Positions 1 through 7,044 of a DNA stretch of 12,052 bases are shown one piece after another. Position numbers and translations under genes: made by a program. Every line of letters starts with the position of its first letter. The first letter of the stretch is position 1. The notes beneath the pieces were generated by a model, which was not told where the DNA came from, made no database searches, and saw only the letters and a list, made by a program, of their open reading frames with translations. The stretch is from the NCBI GenBank assembly GCA_016844625.1, contig JAERMN010000177.1:1-12052 (forward strand). The letters run 5' to 3'. This stretch comes from Deltaproteobacteria bacterium. Its GTDB lineage: Bacteria; Desulfobacterota; Binatia; UBA9968.

Positions 1-1
1 T

Positions 2-931
2 TTTTATTTTCGTGAACCGACCATCGATACTAACATTCCGATCACCGACGGCACGGTGAAGATCGAGGGGTTCGACTGGGAGTTCGTGCCGACTGAAGCG
101 GAGTGCGACGCCTGGGACTGCGGCTTTGCCGCGCGGGTGCGCGCTTATGCCAAAGGCGAGGCGCACATCTCCATCCCGGCGTTTCCCAATCGCAAGTTTA
201 GGCTCGCCTACATTTACGTCAACAGCAAGGCGGGCATTGAGACCGCAAAAGATTTAGAACAGCGGCGGGTTGGCATCATGCAGTGGGACAACACCGCCGG
301 CGTGTGGGCGCGCGGTGCGCTGCAACATTATTACGGCGTCGATCTGAAAAAGATTAACTGGTGCTCGCCGCGCGCTAAGAGGGAAGGCGTCGCCGCGGGC
401 ATCGACATCGAAAAGATCGACGCCCAAGGCGATCCCGACACACTGCTCGACAATCTGCTGCTCGATGGCAAGATCGACGCGGTCATCGGTCCCAACGTGC
501 TGCCGTCGATCACCGCGCGCGATCCGCGCACGCGCCGGCTGTTTCGAGATTTTCGCAAAGAGGAGCAAGAGTATTATCGCAAAACCGGGATTTTCCCGAC
601 CAGCCACATCGTGACGCTCAAGCAAGCGTTCGTCGACAAGCATCCCAAAGCGCCGGTGGCGCTGCTGAAAGCGTTCCGCCAATCGCGCGACGTTGCTTTC
701 GACCGTCTGATGGGTCCCGATCCGCAGATCATCGTCTATTCGTGGATGGCCGCGGCAGTCGCCGAGCAGCGCGAGCTGATGGGCGACAACTACTGGCCGT
801 ACAATGTGAAGGAGAACGTAAAAGTTCTCGAAGCGATGACCCAGTACGGACACGAGCAGGGACTGTCGCCGACGCGGATCGATTACCGGACGTTTTTTCA
901 CCCGGAGGCCGCGGCGTTTGCGGGGACGTGA
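2..931 (+). CDS. 4,5-dihydroxyphthalate decarboxylase-like / NMT1-type binding protein, 5'-partial
   Basis: The reading frame is already open at the left edge (FYFREPTIDTNIP...) and stops at 929-931, so the N-terminus lies outside the window. The GTG at 56 is internal, because the preceding in-frame residues still read like the family's N-terminal segment. Characteristic stretches are KIEGFDWEFVP near the start, IPAFPNRKFRLAYIYV, a DLEQRRVGIMQWDNTAGVWARG block and YGVDLKKINW. Together these match the family annotated as 4,5-dihydroxyphthalate decarboxylase (Pht5-like), whose fold is that of periplasmic NMT1/THI5-type solute-binding proteins. The family name comes from phthalate breakdown, but most members are unproven and the true ligand or substrate here is unknown. 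No permease or ATPase gene lies nearby. About 309 residues are visible, so only a short N-terminal piece is missing. The family call is fairly secure; the enzymatic role is not. Confidence 0.8.
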   Translation, partial: FYFREPTIDTNIPITDGTVKIEGFDWEFVPTEAECDAWDCGFAARVRAYAKGEAHISIPAFPNRKFRLAYIYVNSKAGIETAKDLEQRRVGIMQWDNTAGVWARGALQHYYGVDLKKINWCSPRAKREGVAAGIDIEKIDAQGDPDTLLDNLLLDGKIDAVIGPNVLPSITARDPRTRRLFRDFRKEEQEYYRKTGIFPTSHIVTLKQAFVDKHPKAPVALLKAFRQSRDVAFDRLMGPDPQIIVYSWMAAAVAEQRELMGDNYWPYNVKENVKVLEAMTQYGHEQGLSPTRIDYRTFFHPEAAAFAGT

Positions 932-953
932 TCGCCTAGGAAAATTGAGTCGT

Positions 954-1016
954 GTAGGGGGCAACCCTCTGTGCTGGCCCCGAATCCGGAGGGCAACCAC
1001 AGGGGGTTGCCCCTAC
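954..1016. repeat. REP-like imperfect palindrome next to the RAYT remnant
   Basis: The left arm at 954-973 (GTAGGGGGCAACCCTCTGTG) and right arm at 998-1016 (CACAGGGGGTTGCCCCTAC) are reverse complements except for one extra G and one mismatch, with a 24-base loop. The palindrome starts 22 bases after the stop of the preceding gene and leads into the transposase remnant. Its size and position fit a REP-type element of the kind moved by RAYT transposases. It could also act as a terminator-like hairpin for the upstream gene, but no T-run follows it. Confidence 0.75.
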
Positions 1017-1053
1017 AAATCCCCGATCCGCGAATCACGATGTTGCGCTCTCG

Positions 1054-1302
1054 TTGCCTGATGTCCTAGACAGATTCAAAACGCTCGCGACCCAGCGATA
1101 CACAGTAGGGGTGAAGGAACAGGGTTGGATTCGTTTCAACAATCGATTGTGGCAGCGCAATTACTTCGAACACGTCATTCGTAGCGAGGATTCTTTGCAT
1201 CGCATCCGTCAATACCTCCTCGACAATCCGGCGCAGTGGAAATTTGACTGCGAAAATCCCGCGGCTTCGAAACCGGAAAAGGAATACGCTTGGCTTCAGT
1301 GA
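1054..1302 (+). pseudogene. REP-associated tyrosine transposase (RAYT, Y1_Tnp), C-terminal remnant
   Basis: The 82-residue frame matches the C-terminal third of RAYT/IS200-like transposases. PDVLDRFKTLATQRYT is followed by the hallmark LWQRNYFEHVIRSED, then LHRIRQYLLDNPAQW and a final DCENP. The N-terminal catalytic part, with the HUH metal motif and usually the nucleophilic Tyr, is absent, and full-length members are usually about 200 residues or more. The frame stays open upstream through the right arm of the palindrome to a stop at 955, so the TTG at 1054 is only a nominal start. No ribosome binding site is evident. The remnant cannot be catalytically active. Its 3' end overlaps the untranslated leader of the next gene, whose likely GTG start is at 1347. 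Confidence 0.82.
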
Positions 1303-1335
1303 ATGAACCGTATGCTGCAACACATGACACGGATT

Positions 1336-1341
1336 GGGAGG
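1336..1341 (+). promoter_or_regulatory. Ribosome binding site deciding the GTG start at 1347
   Basis: GGGAGG sits 5 bases before the GTG at 1347. This favours that start over the in-frame ATG at 1290, which would add 19 residues ahead of an otherwise typical signal peptide and would overlap the transposase remnant. Confidence 0.65.
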
Positions 1342-1346
1342 ATACG

Positions 1347-2399
1347 GTGAGGCATCTCGTTACCGTTATCATTTGTTTGTTCTTGTCGCAGCCGCTCATG
1401 TCGGCGGCGCAGGCCGGTCAACCCGCGACGATCGCCGATCTCGCGCTGTACAACGGCGCGGACCGCGAGCAGATGCTTGCGGCTGGCGCGAAAAAAGAAG
1501 GCAAGGTGGTTTGGTATACGGCGCTGGCCGGCGGCTCGTACAAAGAATTAGCACAAGCGTTTCAAGCGAAGTACGGCGTGCCAGTCGAAGCTTATCGCGG
1601 CGCGAGCAGGGATCTGATCTCGAAGTTTCTCGCCGAGGCGCAGGCGAAGCGATTTATCATGGACGTGGCGGAAAGTTCGCCGACGTTGCTGATGTTGATG
1701 CAGGCGCTTAAATTTCTGCAGCCGTTTTCGAATCAGTTTGTGAATAAACTAATCCCCGACGCGCGCGCAGAAGCTGGCAAGGGCGCCGTCTACTACGCCA
1801 CGGTGCGGGAGTCCTACATGGGATTCGCTTACAACAAGAACAAACTGCCGGCGAGCGCGGTGCCGCGGGATTACGACGACTTGCTAAAACCGGCGCTTAA
1901 GGGGCGGATGTCCTTCGTCACCACCGACACGGGGTCGCGCACGGTGGGTAGCATGCTCCTAACCAAGGGGGACGAGTATCTCAAACGACTGCGCGGGCAG
2001 GAGATCACCATGCACTCGGTCTCCGGGCAGGCACTCAACGATATGATTATTTCCGGCGAAGTCGAGGCGTCGCCGACGATCTTTCGCAATCATGCGCTAG
2101 TGGCGGCGGAGAAAAAGGCGCCGGTTGTCTGGGTGCCGATGGATATCGTGCCGGCGAGCGCGGGCAGCGCGGGACTGTCGATTCAAGCGCCGCATCCGCA
2201 TGCAGCGGTGTTGTTCGTCGATTTTCTTTTCAGTCCCGACGGCCAGAAGATTCTTGAAGCGTACGACTACGGCAATCCGACCAAAGAGTACGGTTTTAAG
2301 CGTTGGTATCCGGAGAAAGGCCTATCGATTCAGCAATTGGAGAAAGACATGGACCGTTGGGAGCGCGGGCTGCGCGAGTTGGGGCGGCGGCAGGGATGA
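1347..2399 (+). CDS. Exported Fe(III)-type ABC transporter substrate-binding protein
   Basis: From the GTG at 1347 this gives about 350 residues, normal for the family. The first 23 residues form a signal peptide: Arg-His n-region, hydrophobic VTVIICLFL core, and SAAQA ahead of a predicted cleavage after Ala23. The mature part begins with the segment usual for extracellular solute-binding proteins of the FbpA/SBP type: a KKEGKVVWYTA strand at about 50-59, YKELAQAFQAKYGVPVE, and the C-terminal AVLFVDFLFSPDGQKIL helix. The protein should bind a ligand in the periplasm for an ABC importer. No YY dityrosine iron-binding pair was found at the usual C-terminal place, so iron as ligand is not supported. 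No permease or ATPase gene accompanies it, so it is an orphan receptor here. An ATG overlaps its stop codon as ATGA at 2396, where the next, broken, frame begins. Confidence 0.85.
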   Translation: MRHLVTVIICLFLSQPLMSAAQAGQPATIADLALYNGADREQMLAAGAKKEGKVVWYTALAGGSYKELAQAFQAKYGVPVEAYRGASRDLISKFLAEAQAKRFIMDVAESSPTLLMLMQALKFLQPFSNQFVNKLIPDARAEAGKGAVYYATVRESYMGFAYNKNKLPASAVPRDYDDLLKPALKGRMSFVTTDTGSRTVGSMLLTKGDEYLKRLRGQEITMHSVSGQALNDMIISGEVEASPTIFRNHALVAAEKKAPVVWVPMDIVPASAGSAGLSIQAPHPHAAVLFVDFLFSPDGQKILEAYDYGNPTKEYGFKRWYPEKGLSIQQLEKDMDRWERGLRELGRRQG

Positions 2400-2713
2400 G
2401 TTTCGTGATCGTTACTCGTGCTCGTGTTCATGTCCGTCAGGAAATCGGAATCTTGGGCTTTTGGGAACACCAGGAGGGTTGGCTGGGCGGAAGTATATTC
2501 ATTCGGAACTGGATTGCGGCCGTCAGCTGGCTCGCTTGGATGTTGCTTGGGACTTCGCTTCCTCTTCCAATCGCTTTCGTGCAGGCCGCCAAATCACCGG
2601 CGCTGGAACGTGTCAATTTAGGCTTCAGCGCCGCCGGATCGGTGGCCACGGCGCCGCTCTGGATGGCGCAGGACAGCGGCGCGTTCAAGAAATACGGACT
2701 CGACGTCAATTAA
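2396..2713 (+). pseudogene. NMT1/SsuA-type substrate-binding protein, N-terminal fragment
   Basis: The useful part of this frame is its end. A hydrophobic leader (SWLAWMLLGTSLPLPIAFVQA) is followed by ALERVNLGFSAAGSVATAPLW and MAQDSGAFKKYGLDV, the canonical N-terminus of NMT1/TauA/SsuA-like periplasmic binding proteins. A TAA at 2711 ends it after GLDVN, removing about 250 residues of the usual roughly 320. The stop lies at the edge of the palindromic element at 2713-2806, and I see no continuation of the family beyond that element. The first 30 or so codons after the ATG at 2396 (VIVTRARVHVRQ...) derive from a TCGTG-rich intergenic repeat and are probably not real coding sequence. The true start is unclear, with no good ATG after the AGGAGG at 2470-2475. 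It is a remnant, not a functional receptor. Confidence 0.75.
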
Positions 2714-2806
2714 ACGAAGCCACTTCGTGGGCGGGGATTTAACCCCGCCGGCAATTAAAATATCGCAAAGGGGGATGCTCGCCCCCTTTGGAAACTCCAT
2801 TAATTG
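2713..2806. repeat. Palindromic mosaic element, short copy A
   Basis: The element begins with AACGAAGCCACT at 2713-2724. Next comes a perfect 7-bp hairpin (GGCGGGG, loop ATTTAA, CCCCGCC) at 2730-2749. It ends in a nested palindrome at 2752-2806: outer arms CAATTAA and TTAATTG, inner perfect 9-bp arms CAAAGGGGG and CCCCCTTTG at 2766-2774 and 2782-2790. The same first 12 bases and the same inner hairpin with flanks (TTAAAATATCGCAAAGGGG) recur inverted at 7045-7269. It lies between convergent coding regions, so it may also stop transcription from both sides. Confidence 0.8.
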
Positions 2807-2842
2807 TTCTCGCCTCAAGGGGCGGGGTCAACTTAGAATATT

Positions 2843-4066
2843 TCAGTTCCAGCCAGGCAGTAGTGCACGTAAGGCATCGAGGTGGGCAATCACGTAGACA
2901 AGCACTGACACGAAGCACAGAAACAAGTAACCGATCTGAATCCATTCGCTACGCTGGAGGCTTCTCATTCTCAAGAGACGGCGCGGCAGGCTCGGAGCGA
3001 GCGTCAACGCTTGCTGGCGCAGCGTCGGCATTGCCAAGAGATCGGCGACGATGTTGTAGCCGTCCATTTCCAGGAAATTAAACGGATATAGATTGATCAG
3101 CGCGCCTTCCCAGAGCAGCACGCCGATGCCGAACCAGATCGCCTGACCGACTCCCGGCGCCGACTGATACGCGGCGAAAAATGCAGCGCTGCCGAGCACC
3201 ACTTCGACCATCGGTCCGGCAAAGTCGACGACCACGCGGGCGCGGCGCGTCGACATGAAGATGTCGGTCACGTCCGCATAGAAGGTCGGCAAGACGCCTT
3301 GCAGCAGGAAGAAGCCAAGCTCGCGCACTCTACGGTTGTAGGCTTTACACGCCAGGGCATGAATCAGCACATGCAGCATGGATACCGCTAACAGCGAGCC
3401 CAACATGATGAACGTGCTCTGCCAAGGGTTGCGAGAAAGCATCTGGGTGAACTGTTTTGCCTGTGCACTCAAGCTAATCGCGGCGATGGCCGCAATAATT
3501 GCGAGCGCGATCGATAGCGCGAGCGTGATCGGGTGAAACAATAAGAAGCCGCCGTAGCGGTAAATCGTCGAACAGAACCGGTCGGCGTTGGGAACCTTAA
3601 ACGTTAAGCGTCGCCAGTATTTCGAGATGGAACTCAGACAGAGCGCCCACAGATTTTCTTTTCTTGCTGCGCGGTTTTGCTGTAGCGCCAGTTGAGCGGG
3701 TTCGATCAGCAGTCCTGCCTGGTACATTTTCGCCAGCAGTCGACGGATCGCCGTGTAATCGAAAGCGCCAAACTCGAAGTGAAACGATCTAGCGATCTCT
3801 TCGAGCGAGTGGCTGCCGTCGAAGAACTCCCACAGGAAATACTCTCTGGCGCTGAGCAACAGATAACGCTCGTGCCGCAGATTCTTCAAAATGTAGGTCC
3901 GCGTGCCATCCGGGCTCTGCGGTTGCGGCGTGACTTCCCAGGCGTCGTTGGGCAGCCGCTGCGGGCGAAATTGCCGATGGGCTTGGCTGCTTTGCAGTTG
4001 CTGGATTTGAAATCCCGGCTCGCCGGGATTTCGGGTGAGTAGCTCAAGCTTCGCCGGTTCGACCAT
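2843..4066 (-). CDS. PqqD-like/M50-like polytopic membrane protein with degenerate HExxH (HVLIH)
   Basis: The start chosen is the ATG at 4066, 8 bases after the stop of the upstream cyclic-nucleotide protein. The ATG at 4144 would only add residues overlapping that gene out of frame. The 407 residues comprise a PqqD/RRE-like winged-helix region at about 55-122 (YILKNLRHERYLLLSAREYF, then GSHSLEEIA) and a membrane part from about 172 with roughly six hydrophobic segments. The membrane part aligns with M50 site-2-protease-like 'peptide zinc metalloprotease' proteins: HALACKAYNRRVRELGFFLL, VVVDFAGPMVEVVLG, and NLYPFNFLEMDGY with the third metal ligand Asp335. The zinc motif reads H232-V-L-I-H236 rather than HExxH. 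The codon is GTG at 3368-3370, one base from GAG. The protein could still bind metal but should lack normal protease chemistry. Substrate unknown. Confidence 0.8.
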   Translation of the reverse strand: MVEPAKLELLTRNPGEPGFQIQQLQSSQAHRQFRPQRLPNDAWEVTPQPQSPDGTRTYILKNLRHERYLLLSAREYFLWEFFDGSHSLEEIARSFHFEFGAFDYTAIRRLLAKMYQAGLLIEPAQLALQQNRAARKENLWALCLSSISKYWRRLTFKVPNADRFCSTIYRYGGFLLFHPITLALSIALAIIAAIAAISLSAQAKQFTQMLSRNPWQSTFIMLGSLLAVSMLHVLIHALACKAYNRRVRELGFFLLQGVLPTFYADVTDIFMSTRRARVVVDFAGPMVEVVLGSAAFFAAYQSAPGVGQAIWFGIGVLLWEGALINLYPFNFLEMDGYNIVADLLAMPTLRQQALTLAPSLPRRLLRMRSLQRSEWIQIGYLFLCFVSVLVYVIAHLDALRALLPGWN

Positions 4067-4074
4067 GGAATGGA

Positions 4075-4593
4075 TCAGGTGGATTTGCGGCCAAAGAGCG
4101 CGTGCGTTCCAGAGGGTGAGTAGCCGGTGGCTTCCAGGCCCCAACGGATGGCATCGCGGGTTTGTTCGTTGGTGGCGCGCAGACGTTCGATGAATATGTT
4201 AACGAGCCGGTAGCAGATCTTCGCGGCGATATCCGGGTGGTGCGAAAAGATGTGGTGAAAATCCGCTCGATCGAGGCGCCATAAGAGCGAATCGACTTCG
4301 ACGTTGGCGGTCGCCGATCTCGGCGCGGTGTCGAACAGACCCATCTCACCGAAAAAGTTGCCTGAATGAAAGCGCGTCAGCACGATGTCGACGTCGTCGC
4401 GGACATGTTTACTGACAACCACCGAACCTTGTTCGACGATATAAAGCGCGTCGGAATCTTCCAGCTCGCGGAAAATCACGCTCCCGGCGCTGAAATTCTT
4501 GTTCGTCAAGAACGGCGCCAGCTTCGATACTGCTTCAGCATCGAGGTCCTGAAAGAGTGTCACTTGGGAAAGAAATTTGGAGATTGCCGCCAT
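4075..4593 (-). CDS. Cyclic-nucleotide-binding (Crp-type) domain protein without HTH
   Basis: The 172-residue protein is a single cNMP-binding beta-roll with flanking helices. LSQVTLFQDLDAEAVSKLAPFL is the entry helix pair. FSAGSVIFRELEDSDALYIVEQGSV covers the first strands. The phosphate-binding cassette F81-GEMGLFDTAPRSATA holds Glu83, which normally contacts the ribose 2'-OH, and Arg92, which normally contacts the cyclic phosphate. Both being present argues for real cAMP or cGMP binding. Roughly 50 residues follow the roll, with a helix through IFIERLRATNEQTRDAI and no DNA-binding HTH, so it is not a CRP/FNR transcription factor. It lies 8 bases upstream of the M50-like membrane protein and is probably co-transcribed with it; proteins joining these two domains in one chain are known, so the pair may work as a complex. 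AAGG 7 bases before the ATG can serve as ribosome binding site. Confidence 0.85.
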   Translation of the reverse strand: MAAISKFLSQVTLFQDLDAEAVSKLAPFLTNKNFSAGSVIFRELEDSDALYIVEQGSVVVSKHVRDDVDIVLTRFHSGNFFGEMGLFDTAPRSATANVEVDSLLWRLDRADFHHIFSHHPDIAAKICYRLVNIFIERLRATNEQTRDAIRWGLEATGYSPSGTHALFGRKST

Positions 4594-4616
4594 AACTTGA
4601 CCTTAGACAAGCCCGG

Positions 4617-4645
4617 ATCGTATCGGCCAGTCGGCGCAAAGGCAA
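4617..4645 (-). promoter_or_regulatory. Possible sigma70-type promoter for the cNMP-binding gene
   Basis: Read on the minus strand, TTGCCT (4640-4645) and TACGAT (4617-4622) are separated by 17 bases, each 4 of 6 to consensus, upstream of the start at 4593. It is only a pattern match, but it would separate this gene and its downstream partner from the desaturase gene located upstream. Confidence 0.25.
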
Positions 4646-4790
4646 GCTCATCCAGCGGCCAGATTTTGCCCGCTGCGCGATCAGAGCGAATGGGCGAGCT
4701 TGAGACGAAGAGAGAAATTGGCCGTTAATCTGCTCGAAGACGTTTGAAATGGGAGAACGGTATGACGGTAAATGTCGTGACGAGGGAGGG

Positions 4791-5765
4791 TTACGCTGCC
4801 GAGGCGAACTTCTTCACCGGCAGATGTTCCTCGCGGTCGTAGGCTATTGCCGGCACTGGCTTGAGATCCCAAATGATGCCGAACAGCGAAAGCGTCTTCA
4901 GGATGTAATACGTAACATCGATTTCCCACCAGTAGAAACCTTGGCGCGTGCAGCCCATATGCTGATGATGGTTATTATGCCAGCCTTCACCCATGGTGAT
5001 CAGCGCCAGCCAGAAATTGTTGCGGCTTTCATCCCCGGTATCGTAGCGCTTGCTACCGAAGATATGCGAGAGCGAATTGATGGTCGCGGTGGCGTGAAAC
5101 AATACCGTGGTGCTGATGACATAACCCCAGACGAGAAGCTGAAGGCCGGTGACTTGGAGCGATGGCGCCGCATATTCGAGTCCAACGCCGCAAAGATAAA
5201 TCAGGAAAGCCAAACTCAATGGCACCGCCTTGTCGTAACGATTGAGCCAGACCAATTCGGGAAAGCGGGCAAAGTCTTGAATGCGATTATACTGCGTGGC
5301 GTAGAAGCGGTTGCACATGAACCAGCCGGCGTGGGAGCGAAAGAAACCGTAATGTATCGGCGAGTGTGGATCGGCGGGAGTGTCGGAATTACGATGATGC
5401 TCTCTGTGGTTGGCGGCCCACCAGAGCGGTCCCCGTTGGGTTGCCGATGCGCCTATAAGGGCGAATATGAATTGCGCTGGCCGTGAAGTCTTGAAAGTGC
5501 GGTGTGAAAAATAGCGATGGTAAATTCCGGTGATCGCGAACATGCGCACGAAGTAAAGCGCCAGCGCGGTCAGCACCGCGGTCCAGCTCCAGCCCACCAG
5601 GAATACGCCCAGACAACCGAGGTGCAGGATAATGAATGGGATGGAGCGCACCCAATTGACGCGATCGACCGCACCGCCTTTATCAACAGGGACGGCAGCA
5701 TGATAATCGGCGTTAAACCATTGAACCAAGGAATTGACTACGGCTTTGGCAAATATACGTTTCAT
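4791..5765 (-). CDS. Membrane fatty acyl-CoA desaturase (delta-9 type)
   Basis: The 324-residue protein has the three histidine boxes of membrane di-iron desaturases in the expected order: H83-RYFSH88 (HX4H), H120-REHH124 (HXXHH) and H263-NNHH267 (HXXHH). The additional conserved NSLSH lies at 230-234. Hydrophobic segments at about 41-60, 62-80, 95-110, 181-200 and 205-225 fit the usual integral-membrane topology with the boxes facing the cytoplasm. Length and box spacing match bacterial DesC/Ole1-like acyl-CoA desaturases, which put a cis double bond into saturated acyl chains using O2 and an electron donor. No reductase or ferredoxin gene is next to it. The following gene on the same strand starts 197 bases further on and may have its own promoter. 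All metal ligands are present, so it should be active. Exact regiospecificity cannot be read from the sequence. Confidence 0.92.
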   Translation of the reverse strand: MKRIFAKAVVNSLVQWFNADYHAAVPVDKGGAVDRVNWVRSIPFIILHLGCLGVFLVGWSWTAVLTALALYFVRMFAITGIYHRYFSHRTFKTSRPAQFIFALIGASATQRGPLWWAANHREHHRNSDTPADPHSPIHYGFFRSHAGWFMCNRFYATQYNRIQDFARFPELVWLNRYDKAVPLSLAFLIYLCGVGLEYAAPSLQVTGLQLLVWGYVISTTVLFHATATINSLSHIFGSKRYDTGDESRNNFWLALITMGEGWHNNHHQHMGCTRQGFYWWEIDVTYYILKTLSLFGIIWDLKPVPAIAYDREEHLPVKKFASAA

Positions 5766-5818
5766 TAATCTGAGACGTTACCACGAGACGGGTCGCGCTT
5801 CAATAATTTTCAGAATAA

Positions 5819-5837
5819 TTGCCGATATTTTCGGCAA
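5819..5837 (-). terminator. Possible weak terminator hairpin after the amidohydrolase
   Basis: TTGCCGA and TCGGCAA form a perfect 7-bp stem around a 5-base loop, 65 bases past the stop of the amidohydrolase (minus strand) and 53 bases before the desaturase start. On the minus strand it is followed by an AT-rich tract rather than a clean T-run, so termination is only possible, not shown. Confidence 0.3.
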
Positions 5838-5901
5838 ATAATCGGTTTTTAGGCCGTCACGGGCAGGTTCTTGCCGAAATTCCTCCCCGGCGAGAAGTCG
5901 A

Positions 5902-6985
5902 TCAAATATGATAGAGCCGCTGGGGATTCTGAGTCAGTACTTTTTCGATGGTAGAATCGCTTAAATCACCCCGCTTCTTTAGGCCCTGCGCCAGTTGGTC
6001 TTGGCGGAAGGCATCGCCGTGGGGGAAATCTGTCGCGGTGACGATGAAGTCTTCGCCCAGCTTGCTCGCGACGTAGGGTAAGTCGTCGTCGAGGGCGCAG
6101 GAAACGAAGACCCGTTCGGCGAGCCAGCGGTCGATTTTGGCGCGATTCTTACTGCCCAGGGCTTTGACCAGACGGGTGGTCCATTCAATGCCTGCTTCGA
6201 GAAAGCCAACGCGGAGTTTGGGAAAGTCATCCAACAATCGCGAGCTCAAGATTTGCGTGAATGCGTAGAGAACGTAGGGGCCGCTGACGATGCCGGTGCC
6301 GAGCGGATGGATCTGGGGAAATTCATTAAAGAACGGCCGTGGCACGCCTTCGAGCATACGGCTGATGGTCGGGCTGGAGCCGTTGCCGACGTGCACGGTG
6401 ATCGGCAAATCCTGCTGCTCGGCTGCTTGATAAATTGGCCAGTGGTCGGGATGAGTCAGCGGCCGGTCCCATTCCAATCCGCGCGCGAAGATTCCTGCCA
6501 CAGAGCCGAGCGTTTTGACGCGGCGTATTTCTTGCACGGCGAGATCGGGGCGGCGCCACGGTACGATCGCGACGTAGAAAATGCGCCCGCCGGACTCGCC
6601 GCACTGGGTCGCCATGAATTGGTTGTAGCTGCGCGCCAAGGCGGCTTCGAGTTCGACGTTTTCGGCCAAGCAGCCGAGCCAGATCGACGGAAAGACCTTG
6701 CTTGTCGATGCCTAACTCATCCATGCACGCCAGGCGCTCAGCGACATCGTGCATCTCTTGGACTGGAATCGGCGTGCCTTTGCCCTGTGCTCGTTTCATC
6801 AGGGTCGGATTGGACGCGAAGAAGCGGAGTTTGTAGTCGATCACCCAGGCGGCGTTATGCGTGGCGAAGCAAGTGTCCTCGGGAAAAACCACGGGAATCG
6901 GCCGTAGCGGGTAGAATTCCGGGTCAAGGTATGACCAGGTCTTAACGCTTTCTTCGACATGGGCGTCACAATCGATGACTTGCAC
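5902..6985 (-). pseudogene. Amidohydrolase (Amidohydro_2 / ACMSD superfamily), single-base frameshift
   Basis: Two overlapping frames make one protein of about 360 residues, the normal length for the family. The N-terminal part from the ATG at 6985 carries VIDCDAHVEE with the DxH metal motif, then typical segments up to CMDELGIDKQ. The C-terminal part reads VFPSIWLGCLAENVELEAALARSYN, PITVHVGNG (metal His), FPKLRVGFLEAGIEW, ATDFPHGDA (catalytic Asp) and a final ENPQRL-like helix (TQNPQRLYHI). The frames join if one G is removed from the GG at 6696-6697 (minus-strand CAAGGTC becoming CAAGTC). All metal and catalytic motifs are kept on both sides, so this is either a very recent mutation or a sequencing error. 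Members hydrolyse or decarboxylate aromatic-ring-derived acids, but the substrate here is unknown. It lies upstream of the desaturase, separated by 136 bases. Confidence 0.85.
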
Positions 6986-7021
6986 GACAACCTCCGATTA
7001 TGGAAAAGAATTTGTTGATGA

Positions 7022-7041
7022 CCACGCTGATTTCAGCGTGG
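7022..7041. repeat. Perfect 9-bp hairpin upstream of the amidohydrolase
   Basis: CCACGCTGA (7022-7030) and TCAGCGTGG (7033-7041) are perfect reverse complements around TT. It lies 36 bases upstream of the amidohydrolase start and abuts the end of the long palindromic element. It may be one more module of that element, although the shorter copy lacks it. Confidence 0.7.
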
Positions 7042-7044
7042 AAC

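Noticed and set aside
254..1000. 248-codon open frame on the minus strand
   Set aside because: It is antisense to the strongly supported phthalate-decarboxylase-like gene and gives an arginine-rich, low-complexity product.
2396..2500. Translational coupling through the ATGA overlap at 2396
   Set aside because: The codons following this ATG come from TCGTG-rich repeat sequence, and the real coding similarity begins much later, so the overlap is probably coincidental.
2125..2742. 205-codon open frame on the plus strand
   Set aside because: It overlaps the end of the intact solute-binding protein and the NMT1-type remnant in another frame; both of those have family motifs.
4749..5486. 245-codon open frame on the plus strand
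   Set aside because: It is antisense to the desaturase, which has all three histidine boxes. The plus-strand product has no recognisable features and is explained by GC-rich complement coding.
6253..6945. 230-codon open frame on the plus strand
   Set aside because: It lies opposite the frameshifted amidohydrolase, whose motifs are clear on both sides of the shift.
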